Source: JAGPUQ01 sp947084925 (GTDB taxonomy: Bacteria; Pseudomonadota; Gammaproteobacteria; Pseudomonadales; Porticoccaceae). Taken from it: DNA of 64,000 nucleotides. This document shows, piece by piece, positions 1 to 8,500 of the stretch (positions are counted from its first letter, which is position 1; each line of letters begins with the position of its first letter). Below the pieces are notes generated by a model that ran no database searches, was not told the DNA's origin, and saw only the letters and a list, made by a program, of their open reading frames with translations. The translations under genes and the position numbers were made by a program. The DNA lies in NCBI GenBank assembly GCA_947084925.1, contig CAMTUJ010000010.1:124001-188000 (forward strand). Reading direction: 5' to 3'.

Positions 1-1
1 C

Positions 2-841
2 AGGGAAAACCTGACGCATTTCATTGAAATACTTCGCCCGTTTCATGACATAGAAATTGTCTGTTTTGTACGCGACCCTTTTGACTTCGTCCTTTCCTGT
101 TGGCTGCAAATGATGAAGGACGGAACTCAGACTTTTTGTTTTTCCAGTTATATGGACAAGGTGATCGATGGAGCATATTCACCGTCGATGCTCAACTCGT
201 TTGCCTTTTTTCACTGTCTTGAGTTGCCATTGAAAGTGCTCAATTTCGATCACCGCCGGCACAACATCGCAGAGCCGTTTTTGCGGGCTATTGGTGCTGA
301 AAACCTGATCGGTCAGGTCGAGTTGACGACAACACGAGAGGCAAACCGGTCGCTGACACCCTCTGCGGCGCCTCTCGGCGTTCTGTTGCATGAAAAAGTA
401 AGCAACAGGGATCTGGCGGCGACGTTCCTTCGCGCCGCGCAACGCCCGGACAGGCCAAAAGCCGTGCCGTACTATAACCGCGACCAGCACCGGCGTATCC
501 TCGACCGCTTTGCAAATACCATTGCTCTCATCAACGAGTATCTTCCAGGCGATCAAAAATTGGCGACTGGGGTGAGGGATGGGCCGGATGTCGATTTTGT
601 TATTGTGCCCGAGGATGCCGTGCTTCTTTTGGAGCTTGTCGAGAAGCTGATCCAGGCCCGTATCGAACCCGAGGGGCTGGTGAATACGGGGAGCTCGACT
701 ACGTCCGTTGTTCTTCCTTCCGATTTTGATGCCGACGCCTATCTGTTTCATAACCCCGATGTCGCGGCTGCCAAGATGGACCCCGCGTATCACTATTTGA
801 CGCATGGCCGGCAGGAAGGCCGTCGTTACCGGTTTTTCTGA
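2..841 (+). CDS. Sulfotransferase-like protein, 5' end missing
   Basis: The frame is open from the left edge to the stop at 839-841, so the true start lies outside the window. The segment VRDPFDFVLSCW near the visible start resembles the Arg-Asp-Pro region of sulfotransferases that contacts the 3'-phosphate of PAPS. The rest has no catalytic motif I recognise. The C-terminus carries AYLFHNPDVAAA followed by HYLTHGRQEGRRY, a short module often seen at the ends of surface-polysaccharide glycosyltransferases and secreted proteins. The next gene encodes a glycosyltransferase fusion, so a role in modifying surface glycans is plausible. The family call rests on one short motif in an incomplete protein. 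Confidence 0.5.
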   Translation, partial: RENLTHFIEILRPFHDIEIVCFVRDPFDFVLSCWLQMMKDGTQTFCFSSYMDKVIDGAYSPSMLNSFAFFHCLELPLKVLNFDHRRHNIAEPFLRAIGAENLIGQVELTTTREANRSLTPSAAPLGVLLHEKVSNRDLAATFLRAAQRPDRPKAVPYYNRDQHRRILDRFANTIALINEYLPGDQKLATGVRDGPDVDFVIVPEDAVLLLELVEKLIQARIEPEGLVNTGSSTTSVVLPSDFDADAYLFHNPDVAAAKMDPAYHYLTHGRQEGRRYRFF

Positions 842-916
842 AAGATGCGTAGTGGTCCGGTTGGCATAACATGATCGATCGGAAATGTAGGGAGTCGTGA
901 AGCAGGAATCCAGCGT

Positions 917-3187
917 ATGGAACCAATCAACCGGAACGCTCCCTGTCCCTGCGGCGGCAACAAGCGCTATAAACATTGCTGCGGTAAGCTTTCGGAAGGC
1001 CTGCTCGCCGAGGCTTTTCCCCGCACGACACTTCAAGACCTGAAATTCGAGGCATTGCGACACCAGCGTGCGAATGAAATGGATCTGGCCGAGCGTTGTT
1101 ACCGACAGATATTGGCGGAGACACCGCAAGAACCTGACTGTCTGCACATGCTGGGGATTGTCTGCCTGCAAACAGCGCGTCCGATCGAGGCTGTAGGATT
1201 GATTCTCGAAGCGGCGGAATTGACGGACTGGCAAGTGCCGGAAATGCGGCACAACCTGGGTTTGGCGTTATACGATGCGGAGCCAGCGCGAGATAACCAC
1301 ACGCTTGCCAGACGCATTGCCTATCGGATGTGGCTGCGACACCGGGCGACCGCCAAAGCGAAACGCCAGCCGCTTGTGAGTGTGGTGATTCCCTCGTACT
1401 GTCATGCATCATACATCGCTGATTGCCTGCGCTCGGTGTATGAGCAGACCTACCGTTCCATTGAACTCATCGTCATCGACGATGGGTCGAGTGATGGTTC
1501 GCCGGCGATTATCGAGGATGTGCTAAGGGCTTGCCCCTTTCCGTATCGGTTTATCGCCCGTGAAAATCGCGGCGCGCACGCAACCATCAATGAGTGCGCA
1601 GCGCTGGCGGCAGGCGAATTCATCAATGTGCTCAATTCCGATGACCGGTTTTCCCCTGATCGAATTCGTTGCATGGTGGAAGCGGTTTGTTGTGCCGGGG
1701 CTGAGTGGGGTTTCTCCAATCTACAAATCATCGATGGCTTCGGAGAGGCAGTGAATGGTGCCGCCCCGGGAACAAGGGCGGCCAATCTGGAAAGAATCTT
1801 GTCGGAAGGGCCGTGCGCGACTACATTCGGGTTTGGCCTGCTGAAATCGAATTTTGCCGTGACGACCGGAAATCTGTTTGTATCTCGTGAGTTGTTTCTG
1901 AGCCTTGGCGGGTTTTCCGATCTGCGCTACAACCACGATTGGGAGTTCGCGCTTAAAGCTACCCTGGAATCGGAGCCCGTGTATCTTTCGGAAAAGCTCT
2001 ATTTTTATCGTTTGCATGAGCACAATACCATTGCTGAATCTTCCGTTGCTCCCCGGAAGGAAGCCAATGCGGTTTTTTTGGCTTACTTTCAGGCCAATAA
2101 TCGCCCTGCACGCAATCCCTTTGCGCCCTGCGAGGCTTATTGGGGCAAGCGCTACCTGGTCGAGCAAACGTTGCGGGCACCAGATTCTGGCGTCTTGAAG
2201 CGCCAGGCGCGGGCGCTCGTTGACGGTGAGGTCGCCCCGACGCCCGCATCGTTCTCCTCCTTGACATTCCTGGCGGACCGACCCGAGGTGGTGCGCCTTC
2301 TCGATTGCATCGCAGAAAGTAGTTTTGCCGACGCAATCCCCTTCGATCAGGCACAGCGGTACGGTGTCGCGGCGATGGCCATCGAGGCGTTGCGTCAACC
2401 GGGACAGACCTTCAGCATTCTTGAAGTGGGCGCCAACCGATATCGTCGATTGGGGTCGCTGTTGCCCCGGGATCGCATTATCTATCTCGATCCGGAAGTT
2501 CCGGAGGATATGAAGGCGGACAGCGATGTGGTCGAGGGCGATGCCACCGCGCTTGCGTTTTTCGACCGGTCTTTCGATGTGGTGGTGGCGCTGGATGTGC
2601 TGGAACACATACCAGTGCCAAAGCGCCGGGATTTTCTGTCGCACACCACCCGTGTGGCGGGATTGATGACCATCATCGCCGCACCTTTTGATAATCCACA
2701 GGTACGCGCAGCCGAGGCGGACGCTGCCGCGTTCTGGGGCCGGTTGATGTCTGTGCGCTATCGGTGGTTGGCGGAGCATGTGGAAAATGGTTTGCCGAAT
2801 CTGGGTGAAATACAGGCACTGCTGACGGGATTGGGCCTGTATCACTGGTCGATCGGGCATGGCCACCTGGATCTTTGGCGCGATATGCTCAAGGGGCATT
2901 TTTCCGCCGAGGCAATGCCGGAATTGAGGCCAGCCATCCGGGCGATGGACGACGTTTATGGAAAGCAAATGCTGATGCAGGATTTTTCTGACGAAAACGT
3001 TTATCGGTCGTTTCTGTTCTGCAGTCAAGACGCCGACTTCGGTTCCCATTTTGAAACCCGGCTGCGAAATTTAATGCAGTTATCGGCATCTTCCGCGCCC
3101 CCGGGAGCGGAGGCAATGCAGGCGGTATTGAGGGAATTGCAGGATCTGGCGGTTGTCGGGCGATCCGCGACCGGCACCCAGCAATGA
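917..3187 (+). CDS. SEC-C / TPR / family 2 glycosyltransferase / methyltransferase fusion
   Basis: This 756-residue protein has four parts. Residues 5-24 form a SEC-C zinc motif (NAPCPCGGNKRYKHCC). Residues about 40-120 look like TPR helices. A GT-A family 2 glycosyltransferase begins near residue 151 (SVVIPSYCHASYIADCL, then VIDDGSSDGS) and has the metal/nucleotide site LNSDDRFSPD near 239. A SAM-dependent methyltransferase of type 11 style starts near 498 (ILEVGANRYRRLG) with DVVVALDVLEHIP near 554. No signal peptide is visible, so it probably acts at the cytoplasmic face, adding and perhaps capping a sugar on a surface glycan or protein. It lies 75 bp after the sulfotransferase-like gene in the same direction. 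Domain calls are firm; the substrate is unknown. Confidence 0.8.
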   Translation: MEPINRNAPCPCGGNKRYKHCCGKLSEGLLAEAFPRTTLQDLKFEALRHQRANEMDLAERCYRQILAETPQEPDCLHMLGIVCLQTARPIEAVGLILEAAELTDWQVPEMRHNLGLALYDAEPARDNHTLARRIAYRMWLRHRATAKAKRQPLVSVVIPSYCHASYIADCLRSVYEQTYRSIELIVIDDGSSDGSPAIIEDVLRACPFPYRFIARENRGAHATINECAALAAGEFINVLNSDDRFSPDRIRCMVEAVCCAGAEWGFSNLQIIDGFGEAVNGAAPGTRAANLERILSEGPCATTFGFGLLKSNFAVTTGNLFVSRELFLSLGGFSDLRYNHDWEFALKATLESEPVYLSEKLYFYRLHEHNTIAESSVAPRKEANAVFLAYFQANNRPARNPFAPCEAYWGKRYLVEQTLRAPDSGVLKRQARALVDGEVAPTPASFSSLTFLADRPEVVRLLDCIAESSFADAIPFDQAQRYGVAAMAIEALRQPGQTFSILEVGANRYRRLGSLLPRDRIIYLDPEVPEDMKADSDVVEGDATALAFFDRSFDVVVALDVLEHIPVPKRRDFLSHTTRVAGLMTIIAAPFDNPQVRAAEADAAAFWGRLMSVRYRWLAEHVENGLPNLGEIQALLTGLGLYHWSIGHGHLDLWRDMLKGHFSAEAMPELRPAIRAMDDVYGKQMLMQDFSDENVYRSFLFCSQDADFGSHFETRLRNLMQLSASSAPPGAEAMQAVLRELQDLAVVGRSATGTQQ

Positions 3188-3451
3188 AGTTCATCCTGGG
3201 CCGAGCATTATTCTGGGCGGCCCCGCGTGGGGCAGTCGGCGTCTCGGGTCATGGCGGTTGTAAACGCACTCGGAGCCGAGAGACACAGTAGTCGAAGGCC
3301 AGGCCGGTAACCGAACCGCGACGGCAACCGCCGACAGTTCTGCGCACAGGACGGCCGTCGCGTGTAATGTTTGCGACGCCTGCCTGATCCGCGAAGGCGC
3401 AGTAACGATTCAGTTGCGAGGTGCTGGAGGCACCGGTGAGGATGGGGCGGC

Positions 3452-4873
3452 TCAGTCCTGCGCTTGCGATGGTGCGACGCGGCGGGCGAGGTCGTGGCGC
3501 GCTTGCGCGGCGGCGGCGCGCACCTGCGCCGGCGCGGTGCCGCCGATGTGGTCGCGGGCGGCGACGGAACCGTCGAGAGTGAGCACGGCAAACACATCGC
3601 TGTCGATGGCGGGTGCGAAAGTGCGCAATTCATCCAGTGACAGCTCGGCGAGATCCCGGCCGCTGGCGATGCCGTGCGCCACCGCCTTGCCGACCGCTTC
3701 GTGAGCGTCGCGGAAGGGGACGCCCTGGCGCACCAGATAGTCCGCAAGGTCGGTGGCGGTGGCGTAGCCGGCGCGCGCCGCGGCGCGCATGGTGGTGCGC
3801 TTGACTTCCAGCGCGGGCACCATGTCGGCGAACGCGCGCAGGCAGTCGCGCAGTGTGTCCGCGGTATCGAACAGGGGTTCCTTGTCTTCCTGATTGTCCT
3901 TGTTGTAGGCGAGCGGCTGGCCCTTCATCAGGGTGAGCAGGGCGACCAGGTGGCCGGTGACGCGGCCGGTCTTGCCGCGCACCAGTTCCGGCACGTCGGG
4001 ATTCTTTTTCTGCGGCATGATGGACGAGCCGGTGCAGAAGCGGTCGGGCAGATCGATGAAGCGGAATTGCGCCGAGGCCCACAGGATCAGCTCTTCGGAG
4101 GCGCGCGACAGGTGTGTCATCAGCAGGCTGGCGGCGGCGCAGAATTCGATGGCGAAATCGCGGTCGCTGACCGAGTCGAGGGAGTTGGCGGTGGGCGCAT
4201 CGAAGCCGAGCAGCGCGGCGCTGTAGTGGCGGTCGATGGGATAGCTGGTGCCAGCCAGCGCGGCGGCGCCCAGCGGCGAGCGATTCAGGCGCTTGCGGCA
4301 GTCCACCAGGCGCGAGTGATCCCGCCCCAGCATTTCGTACCAGGCCATCAGGTGGTGGCCGAAAGTCACCGGCTGGGCGGTCTGCAAATGGGTGAAGCCG
4401 GGCATGATGGTGTCGGCTTCGCGTTCGGCGACTTCCACCAGCGCCTGCTGCAAGCGGGTGATTTCTGTCAGGATGGCGTCGATCTCGTCGCGCAGCCAGA
4501 GGCGGATGTCGGTCGCCACCTGGTCGTTGCGGGAGCGCCCGGTGTGAAGCTTCTTGCCGGCGGTGCCGATCGCCGCGGTGAGCGCGGATTCGATGTTCAT
4601 GTGCACGTCTTCGAGCGCCTCCGACCAGGTGAACTGGCCGGCGTCGATCTGGGCGGCGATGGCTTTCAGGCCGGCGACGATGGCGTCGCGTTCCGCTTGG
4701 GTGAGCACGCCGACCCGTGTCAGCATCTCGGCGTGGGCGATGGAGCCGGCGATGTCGTGGCGATACAGGCGCTGGTCGAAGCGGACGGACGCGGTGAAAC
4801 GGGCGACAAAGGCGTCGGTGGCTTCGCCGAAGCGGCCGCCCCAGGCCTGATTGACGGGTTTGTCCTGACTCAT
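3452..4873 (-). CDS. argH: Argininosuccinate lyase
   Basis: ArgH splits argininosuccinate into arginine and fumarate, the last step of arginine synthesis. The fumarase/aspartase superfamily signature GSSIMPQKKNPD is present, as are the N-terminal WGGRFGEATDAF, the GRSRNDQVATD region and HLQTAQPVTFGHH. The chosen start, MSQDKPVNQAWGGRF, gives 473 residues, close to the family norm; longer in-frame starts add unrelated residues. It is transcribed away from algZ, with about 90 bp between the two start codons. This argH/algZ divergence is a known arrangement in Pseudomonas-like genomes. Confidence 0.96.
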   Translation of the reverse strand: MSQDKPVNQAWGGRFGEATDAFVARFTASVRFDQRLYRHDIAGSIAHAEMLTRVGVLTQAERDAIVAGLKAIAAQIDAGQFTWSEALEDVHMNIESALTAAIGTAGKKLHTGRSRNDQVATDIRLWLRDEIDAILTEITRLQQALVEVAEREADTIMPGFTHLQTAQPVTFGHHLMAWYEMLGRDHSRLVDCRKRLNRSPLGAAALAGTSYPIDRHYSAALLGFDAPTANSLDSVSDRDFAIEFCAAASLLMTHLSRASEELILWASAQFRFIDLPDRFCTGSSIMPQKKNPDVPELVRGKTGRVTGHLVALLTLMKGQPLAYNKDNQEDKEPLFDTADTLRDCLRAFADMVPALEVKRTTMRAAARAGYATATDLADYLVRQGVPFRDAHEAVGKAVAHGIASGRDLAELSLDELRTFAPAIDSDVFAVLTLDGSVAARDHIGGTAPAQVRAAAAQARHDLARRVAPSQAQD

Positions 4874-4964
4874 AGGGTGTCCGGGTTTGCGGTTTGCGCG
4901 CACCGGCAGGGTGTGCGGCTGGATGGTATGAAGGCGCGTATTATAAACCGGGACCAGGGGCGGC

Positions 4965-6038
4965 ATGATGGAGCGGATTTTGCATTGGCGTGAAAAATGG
5001 CTGCCGCGACGGCGAGCCGTGTCGCTGTACGAGGTCGATTATTTTCTGCCGGATCTGTGCCGTGGCGAAGGGTTGCTGGCGGTCATCGTCATTTCGCTGT
5101 TGTTGTCGGTGTTGATGGGGGTGGCGCGCTATGGCATCGAAGATTTCGACTGGCTGGGGTTCGGCAACATCGCCTTCATGGCGATCTGGATCGCACTGTT
5201 GAGTGTATTGGTACTCTGCGAATGCAATCGCTGGCTGGTCGGGGTGCGCTACACCTGGAGCGCCGTCATCAGTTTTGGCCTGGTGTTGGTGGTTGCCTTC
5301 GTGGTCGGCGTCGCGGCGGATTATGTGGTGGCCTGGAGTCTGGGTGGCGTGTTCGGGTTTGGCCGCGCGCTGGATGCGGTGGTGGTGACCGCGATACCCG
5401 CCGGCATCTTGTTGCGTTATCTTTACTTGCAGCAGCAATTGCGGATCCAGCAGCGTGCCGAACTGGAAGCGCGCATTCAGGCGCTGCAGGCGCGGATCCG
5501 ACCGCACTTTTTGTTCAACAGCATGAACATGATCGCGAGTCTGATCGGTTCCGATCCCGAGAAGGCGGAACGGGTGGTTGAGGATCTCTCCGATCTGTTC
5601 CGCCGCGCCCTCAGCGACGCCCAGACCCTGGTGCCGCTGCGCGAAGAACTGGCGCTGTGCCGCAGTTACATGGCCATCGAAAAAATGCGCCTGGGTGATC
5701 GCCTGCGCACCGAGTGGGAGATCGGCGATTACGGCGCCGGCGTGCAGATTCCCTGCCTGTCGTTGCAACCGGTCCTCGAAAACGCCGTTTATCACGGTAT
5801 TCAGTTGCTGCCGGCGGGAGGGACGGTGGAGGTTCGTGTGCGCCGGGCGGGGGACCGGGTAAGTATCTCGGTGCGCAATCCCTTCAATCCGCGCATGCGG
5901 CATAATAAGGGCAGCAAGTCGGCGATGGACAATGTCCGGCGGCGTCTGGAAGCGCACTTCGGGCCTCGTGCGCGCGTCGAGTTTCTCACCGACGGCGAAC
6001 ACTATGTGACGACACTGAGTTATCCACTGGCCTGGTGA
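4965..6038 (+). CDS. algZ: LytS/AlgZ-type sensor histidine kinase
   Basis: This 357-residue membrane kinase belongs to the His_kinase (LytS/YehU/AlgZ) class. The N-terminal half has several hydrophobic segments (about residues 35-150). The phospho-acceptor motif RPHFLFNSMNMIASLI follows near residue 180, and a HATPase region contains QPVLENAVYHGI and a late SAMDNVRRRL segment. It pairs with the LytTR response regulator 10 bp downstream. In Pseudomonas the AlgZ/AlgR (FimS/AlgR) pair controls alginate and type IV pilus functions. The pil genes in this window make pilus control a reasonable inference, but the target genes are not shown here. Two adjacent ATG codons exist at the start. Confidence 0.9.
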   Translation: MMERILHWREKWLPRRRAVSLYEVDYFLPDLCRGEGLLAVIVISLLLSVLMGVARYGIEDFDWLGFGNIAFMAIWIALLSVLVLCECNRWLVGVRYTWSAVISFGLVLVVAFVVGVAADYVVAWSLGGVFGFGRALDAVVVTAIPAGILLRYLYLQQQLRIQQRAELEARIQALQARIRPHFLFNSMNMIASLIGSDPEKAERVVEDLSDLFRRALSDAQTLVPLREELALCRSYMAIEKMRLGDRLRTEWEIGDYGAGVQIPCLSLQPVLENAVYHGIQLLPAGGTVEVRVRRAGDRVSISVRNPFNPRMRHNKGSKSAMDNVRRRLEAHFGPRARVEFLTDGEHYVTTLSYPLAW

Positions 6039-6048
6039 GGCGATCGCG

Positions 6049-6786
6049 ATGAACGTAGTGATTGTGGACGACGAGCCCCTGGCGCGGGAACGCCTGACGC
6101 GGATGGTGCTGGCGCTGGGCGGGTTCCGCATCATCGGGCAGGCGGGCCACGGCCAGGAAGCGGTGCGGATGGCGCGGGATTTGAGCCCCGACGTGGTGCT
6201 GATGGATGTGCGCATGCCGGGCATGGACGGTCTCGCCGCCGCGCAGCATCTGGCGGAGCTGGACCCGCCGCCGGCAGTGATTTTCTGTACCGCTTATGGC
6301 GATTACGCAGTAGAAGCTTTTTCCTCCCAGGCGGTCGGCTATTTGCTGAAGCCGGTGCGCCAGGCGGATCTTGCCGCTGCCCTCAGCCGCGCGCGCCGCA
6401 TCAACAAGGCGCAACTGGCGGAGCTGCGCCAGTTGCCTGGTATGGTGCTGGACGGACGCACACATATCACGGCGCGCAACCGCCGTGGCCTGGATCTGGT
6501 GCCGGTGGCGGAAGTGGCGCTGTTTCAGGCCGATCACAAATACGTCACGGCATACCACGGCGACAGCGAGTCCCTGCTGGATGAGACCTTGCGGGATCTG
6601 GAGCAGGAGTTCGAGGGCCGCTTCATCCGCGTGCATCGCAATGCGCTGGTGTCGATTGCCCACATCGAGGGGTTGGAGCGCAATCATGACGGCCAGAATT
6701 TTGTGCGCCTGAGGGAACTCGATATCCGACCCCAGGTGAGTCGCCGGCATATCGTCGGGCTCAAGAAATTGCTCGATCAAATCTGA
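6049..6786 (+). CDS. algR: LytTR-family response regulator, AlgR-like
   Basis: The 245 residues comprise a receiver domain and a LytTR DNA-binding domain. The receiver has acidic residues in VIVDDEPLARERL, the phosphorylation Asp in DVVLMDVRMPGMDGL, and conserved Thr/Lys in FCTAYGDYAVEAF and YLLKPVR. The C-terminal domain has AEVALFQADHKYVTAYH and RFIRVHRNALVSIAHI, typical of LytTR proteins. It follows the kinase gene by 10 bp and precedes hemC by 17 bp, so algZ-algR and the hem genes may share a transcript. AlgR of Pseudomonas lies at the same place relative to hemC. Confidence 0.92.
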   Translation: MNVVIVDDEPLARERLTRMVLALGGFRIIGQAGHGQEAVRMARDLSPDVVLMDVRMPGMDGLAAAQHLAELDPPPAVIFCTAYGDYAVEAFSSQAVGYLLKPVRQADLAAALSRARRINKAQLAELRQLPGMVLDGRTHITARNRRGLDLVPVAEVALFQADHKYVTAYHGDSESLLDETLRDLEQEFEGRFIRVHRNALVSIAHIEGLERNHDGQNFVRLRELDIRPQVSRRHIVGLKKLLDQI

Positions 6787-6803
6787 GTACGGTCGCACCC
6801 TTC

Positions 6804-7733
6804 ATGTCACCCCAGCATCTGCGTATCGCCACCCGCGAAAGCCCCCTCGCGCTCTGGCAGGCCCACCACATCAAAGCCGAGCTTGAACGTCTCCACGGCG
6901 CCGCCATGGCGGTGGAAATTCTGGGTTTCACCACCCAGGGTGACCGTCTGCTGGATCGGTCCCTGGCCGCGGTCGGCGGCAAGGGGCTGTTCGTGAAAGA
7001 GCTGGAGCAGGCGCTGCTGGCCGGCGACGCCGATATCGCGGTGCACTCCATGAAGGACGTGCCCATGGATTTTCCGCCCGGCCTGGGACTGGCGGCGATC
7101 TGCGCCCGCGAAGATCCCAGCGACGCACTGGTTGGCGGGAGTTGGCGCGCACTGGACGAATTGCCACCCGGCACCCGGGTGGGTACCGCCAGCCTGCGCC
7201 GCCGTTGCCAGTTGCTGGCGCGCTTTCCGCACCTCGACGTGCGCGAGGTGCGCGGCAACGTCAATACCCGTCTCGCGCGTCTGGACCGGGGTGATTTTGA
7301 TGTGCTGATTCTGGCCAGTGCCGGTCTGCTGCGGCTGGGTTTCGCCGGGCGCATCGCCGCGCGCCTCGCCCCCGAACTGTCGCTGCCGGCGCCGGGGCAG
7401 GGCGCGCTGGGTATCGAGTGTCGTCTGGAGGACCATCGGGTCCGGGAGCTGATCGCGCCCCTCGCCGATCCGGCGACCACGACCTGCGTGAGCGCCGAGC
7501 GCGCCGTCAACCGTCGGTTGCAGGGCGGCTGCCAGGTGCCCATCGCCTGCTACGGCGAGCTGGACGCCACCGGGCAATTGCACCTGCGCGCCCTGGTGGG
7601 CGCGGTGGACGGGTCGCGGCTGCTGTGCGACGAGATCCGCGGCGCCGGAACGCAGGCGGAAGCCCTGGGTATCCAGCTTGCCGAGGCGCTGCTGGCGCGG
7701 GGCGCGGGCGCCCTGCTGGCACAGGCGCGGTGA
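6804..7733 (+). CDS. hemC: Porphobilinogen deaminase (hydroxymethylbilane synthase)
   Basis: HemC joins four porphobilinogens into hydroxymethylbilane in heme/siroheme synthesis. The 309-residue product begins LRIATRESPLALWQAHHIK and contains VGGKGLFVKELEQALL, the HSMKDVPMDFP segment, RGNVNTRLARLDRGDFD and, near residue 240, the dipyrromethane-cofactor cysteine in GGCQVPIACYGE. It is the first gene of a four-gene run in which each stop overlaps the next start (hemC-hemD-hemX-hemY), so translational coupling is likely. Confidence 0.97.
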   Translation: MSPQHLRIATRESPLALWQAHHIKAELERLHGAAMAVEILGFTTQGDRLLDRSLAAVGGKGLFVKELEQALLAGDADIAVHSMKDVPMDFPPGLGLAAICAREDPSDALVGGSWRALDELPPGTRVGTASLRRRCQLLARFPHLDVREVRGNVNTRLARLDRGDFDVLILASAGLLRLGFAGRIAARLAPELSLPAPGQGALGIECRLEDHRVRELIAPLADPATTTCVSAERAVNRRLQGGCQVPIACYGELDATGQLHLRALVGAVDGSRLLCDEIRGAGTQAEALGIQLAEALLARGAGALLAQAR

Positions 7734-8500
7734 CCGCTTCCCTCACCGGGTTGCGGGTGCTGATCTTGCGCAGTGCGCGGCCGGGCGATCCGTTGGCCGC
7801 CCGGCTGACCGCCCGCGGCGCCGAAGTGCATTCCCTTCCCCTGCTCGCCATCGAATCCCGACCCGCGCTGGATGGGGAACTGGCGGCTGCGGTGGCCGAT
7901 GCCGACGGCTGGATATTCATCAGCCGCCACGCCGTTCGACACGGACTCGCGCAACTGGCGGCGGCGGGACTGGTCCCGACCCGCGTGCCGATTTTCGCGG
8001 TCGGCGCCGCGACCGCCGCGGCACTGCGCGAGGACTGGGGCATCAGCGCCCGGCATCCGTCCGAGGCAAACACCGAAGGACTCCTCAAACTGCCCGAATT
8101 GCAGGCTGTCCAGGGACAAACGCTGGTGATTGTTCGCGGCGTCGGCGGGCGCGATGCGTTGCGCGCCGGTCTGCGTGAGCGCGGCGCCCGCGTGCATTAC
8201 TGCGAGGTGTACCGGCGGGTGCCGGAGCGGCGCTGGGAGCCGGCGCTGACCGCCGCGCTGGCGGCGCCCGGCCCGCTGTTGCTGGTTGCCCACAGCGGCG
8301 CGGTACTGGGCGCGCTGAGTCAACTTCTGGAACGCGCGGGCGACTCGACGCCGCGCCCGGTTTGCCTGGTGCCGGGCGAGCGGGTGGCGGAGATCGCGCG
8401 TGGGCTGGGCTTCGAACCCCGCGTCGCCGCGAGTGCCCTCGCCGCAAAAATGGAGCAGGCGGTGTGCCGCTGGTACACTCCGGAACGATTTCAGACATGA
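7730..8500 (+). CDS. hemD: Uroporphyrinogen-III synthase
   Basis: HemD cyclises hydroxymethylbilane with inversion of ring D. The chosen GTG start overlaps the hemC stop (GTGA), giving 256 residues, which suits this family; the open frame extends further upstream but only inside hemC. Supporting features are the N-terminal GLRVLILRSARPGDPLAARL, the WIFISRHAVRHGL region, FAVGAATAAALRE and VRGVGGRDALRAGLRERGA. HemD proteins are poorly conserved, so the call leans partly on the position between hemC and hemX. Confidence 0.93.
   Translation: MTASLTGLRVLILRSARPGDPLAARLTARGAEVHSLPLLAIESRPALDGELAAAVADADGWIFISRHAVRHGLAQLAAAGLVPTRVPIFAVGAATAAALREDWGISARHPSEANTEGLLKLPELQAVQGQTLVIVRGVGGRDALRAGLRERGARVHYCEVYRRVPERRWEPALTAALAAPGPLLLVAHSGAVLGALSQLLERAGDSTPRPVCLVPGERVAEIARGLGFEPRVAASALAAKMEQAVCRWYTPERFQT

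Noticed and set aside
7418..7729. Longer hemD beginning inside hemC
   Set aside because: The extra residues are out-of-frame hemC sequence; the GTG overlapping the hemC stop gives the normal length.
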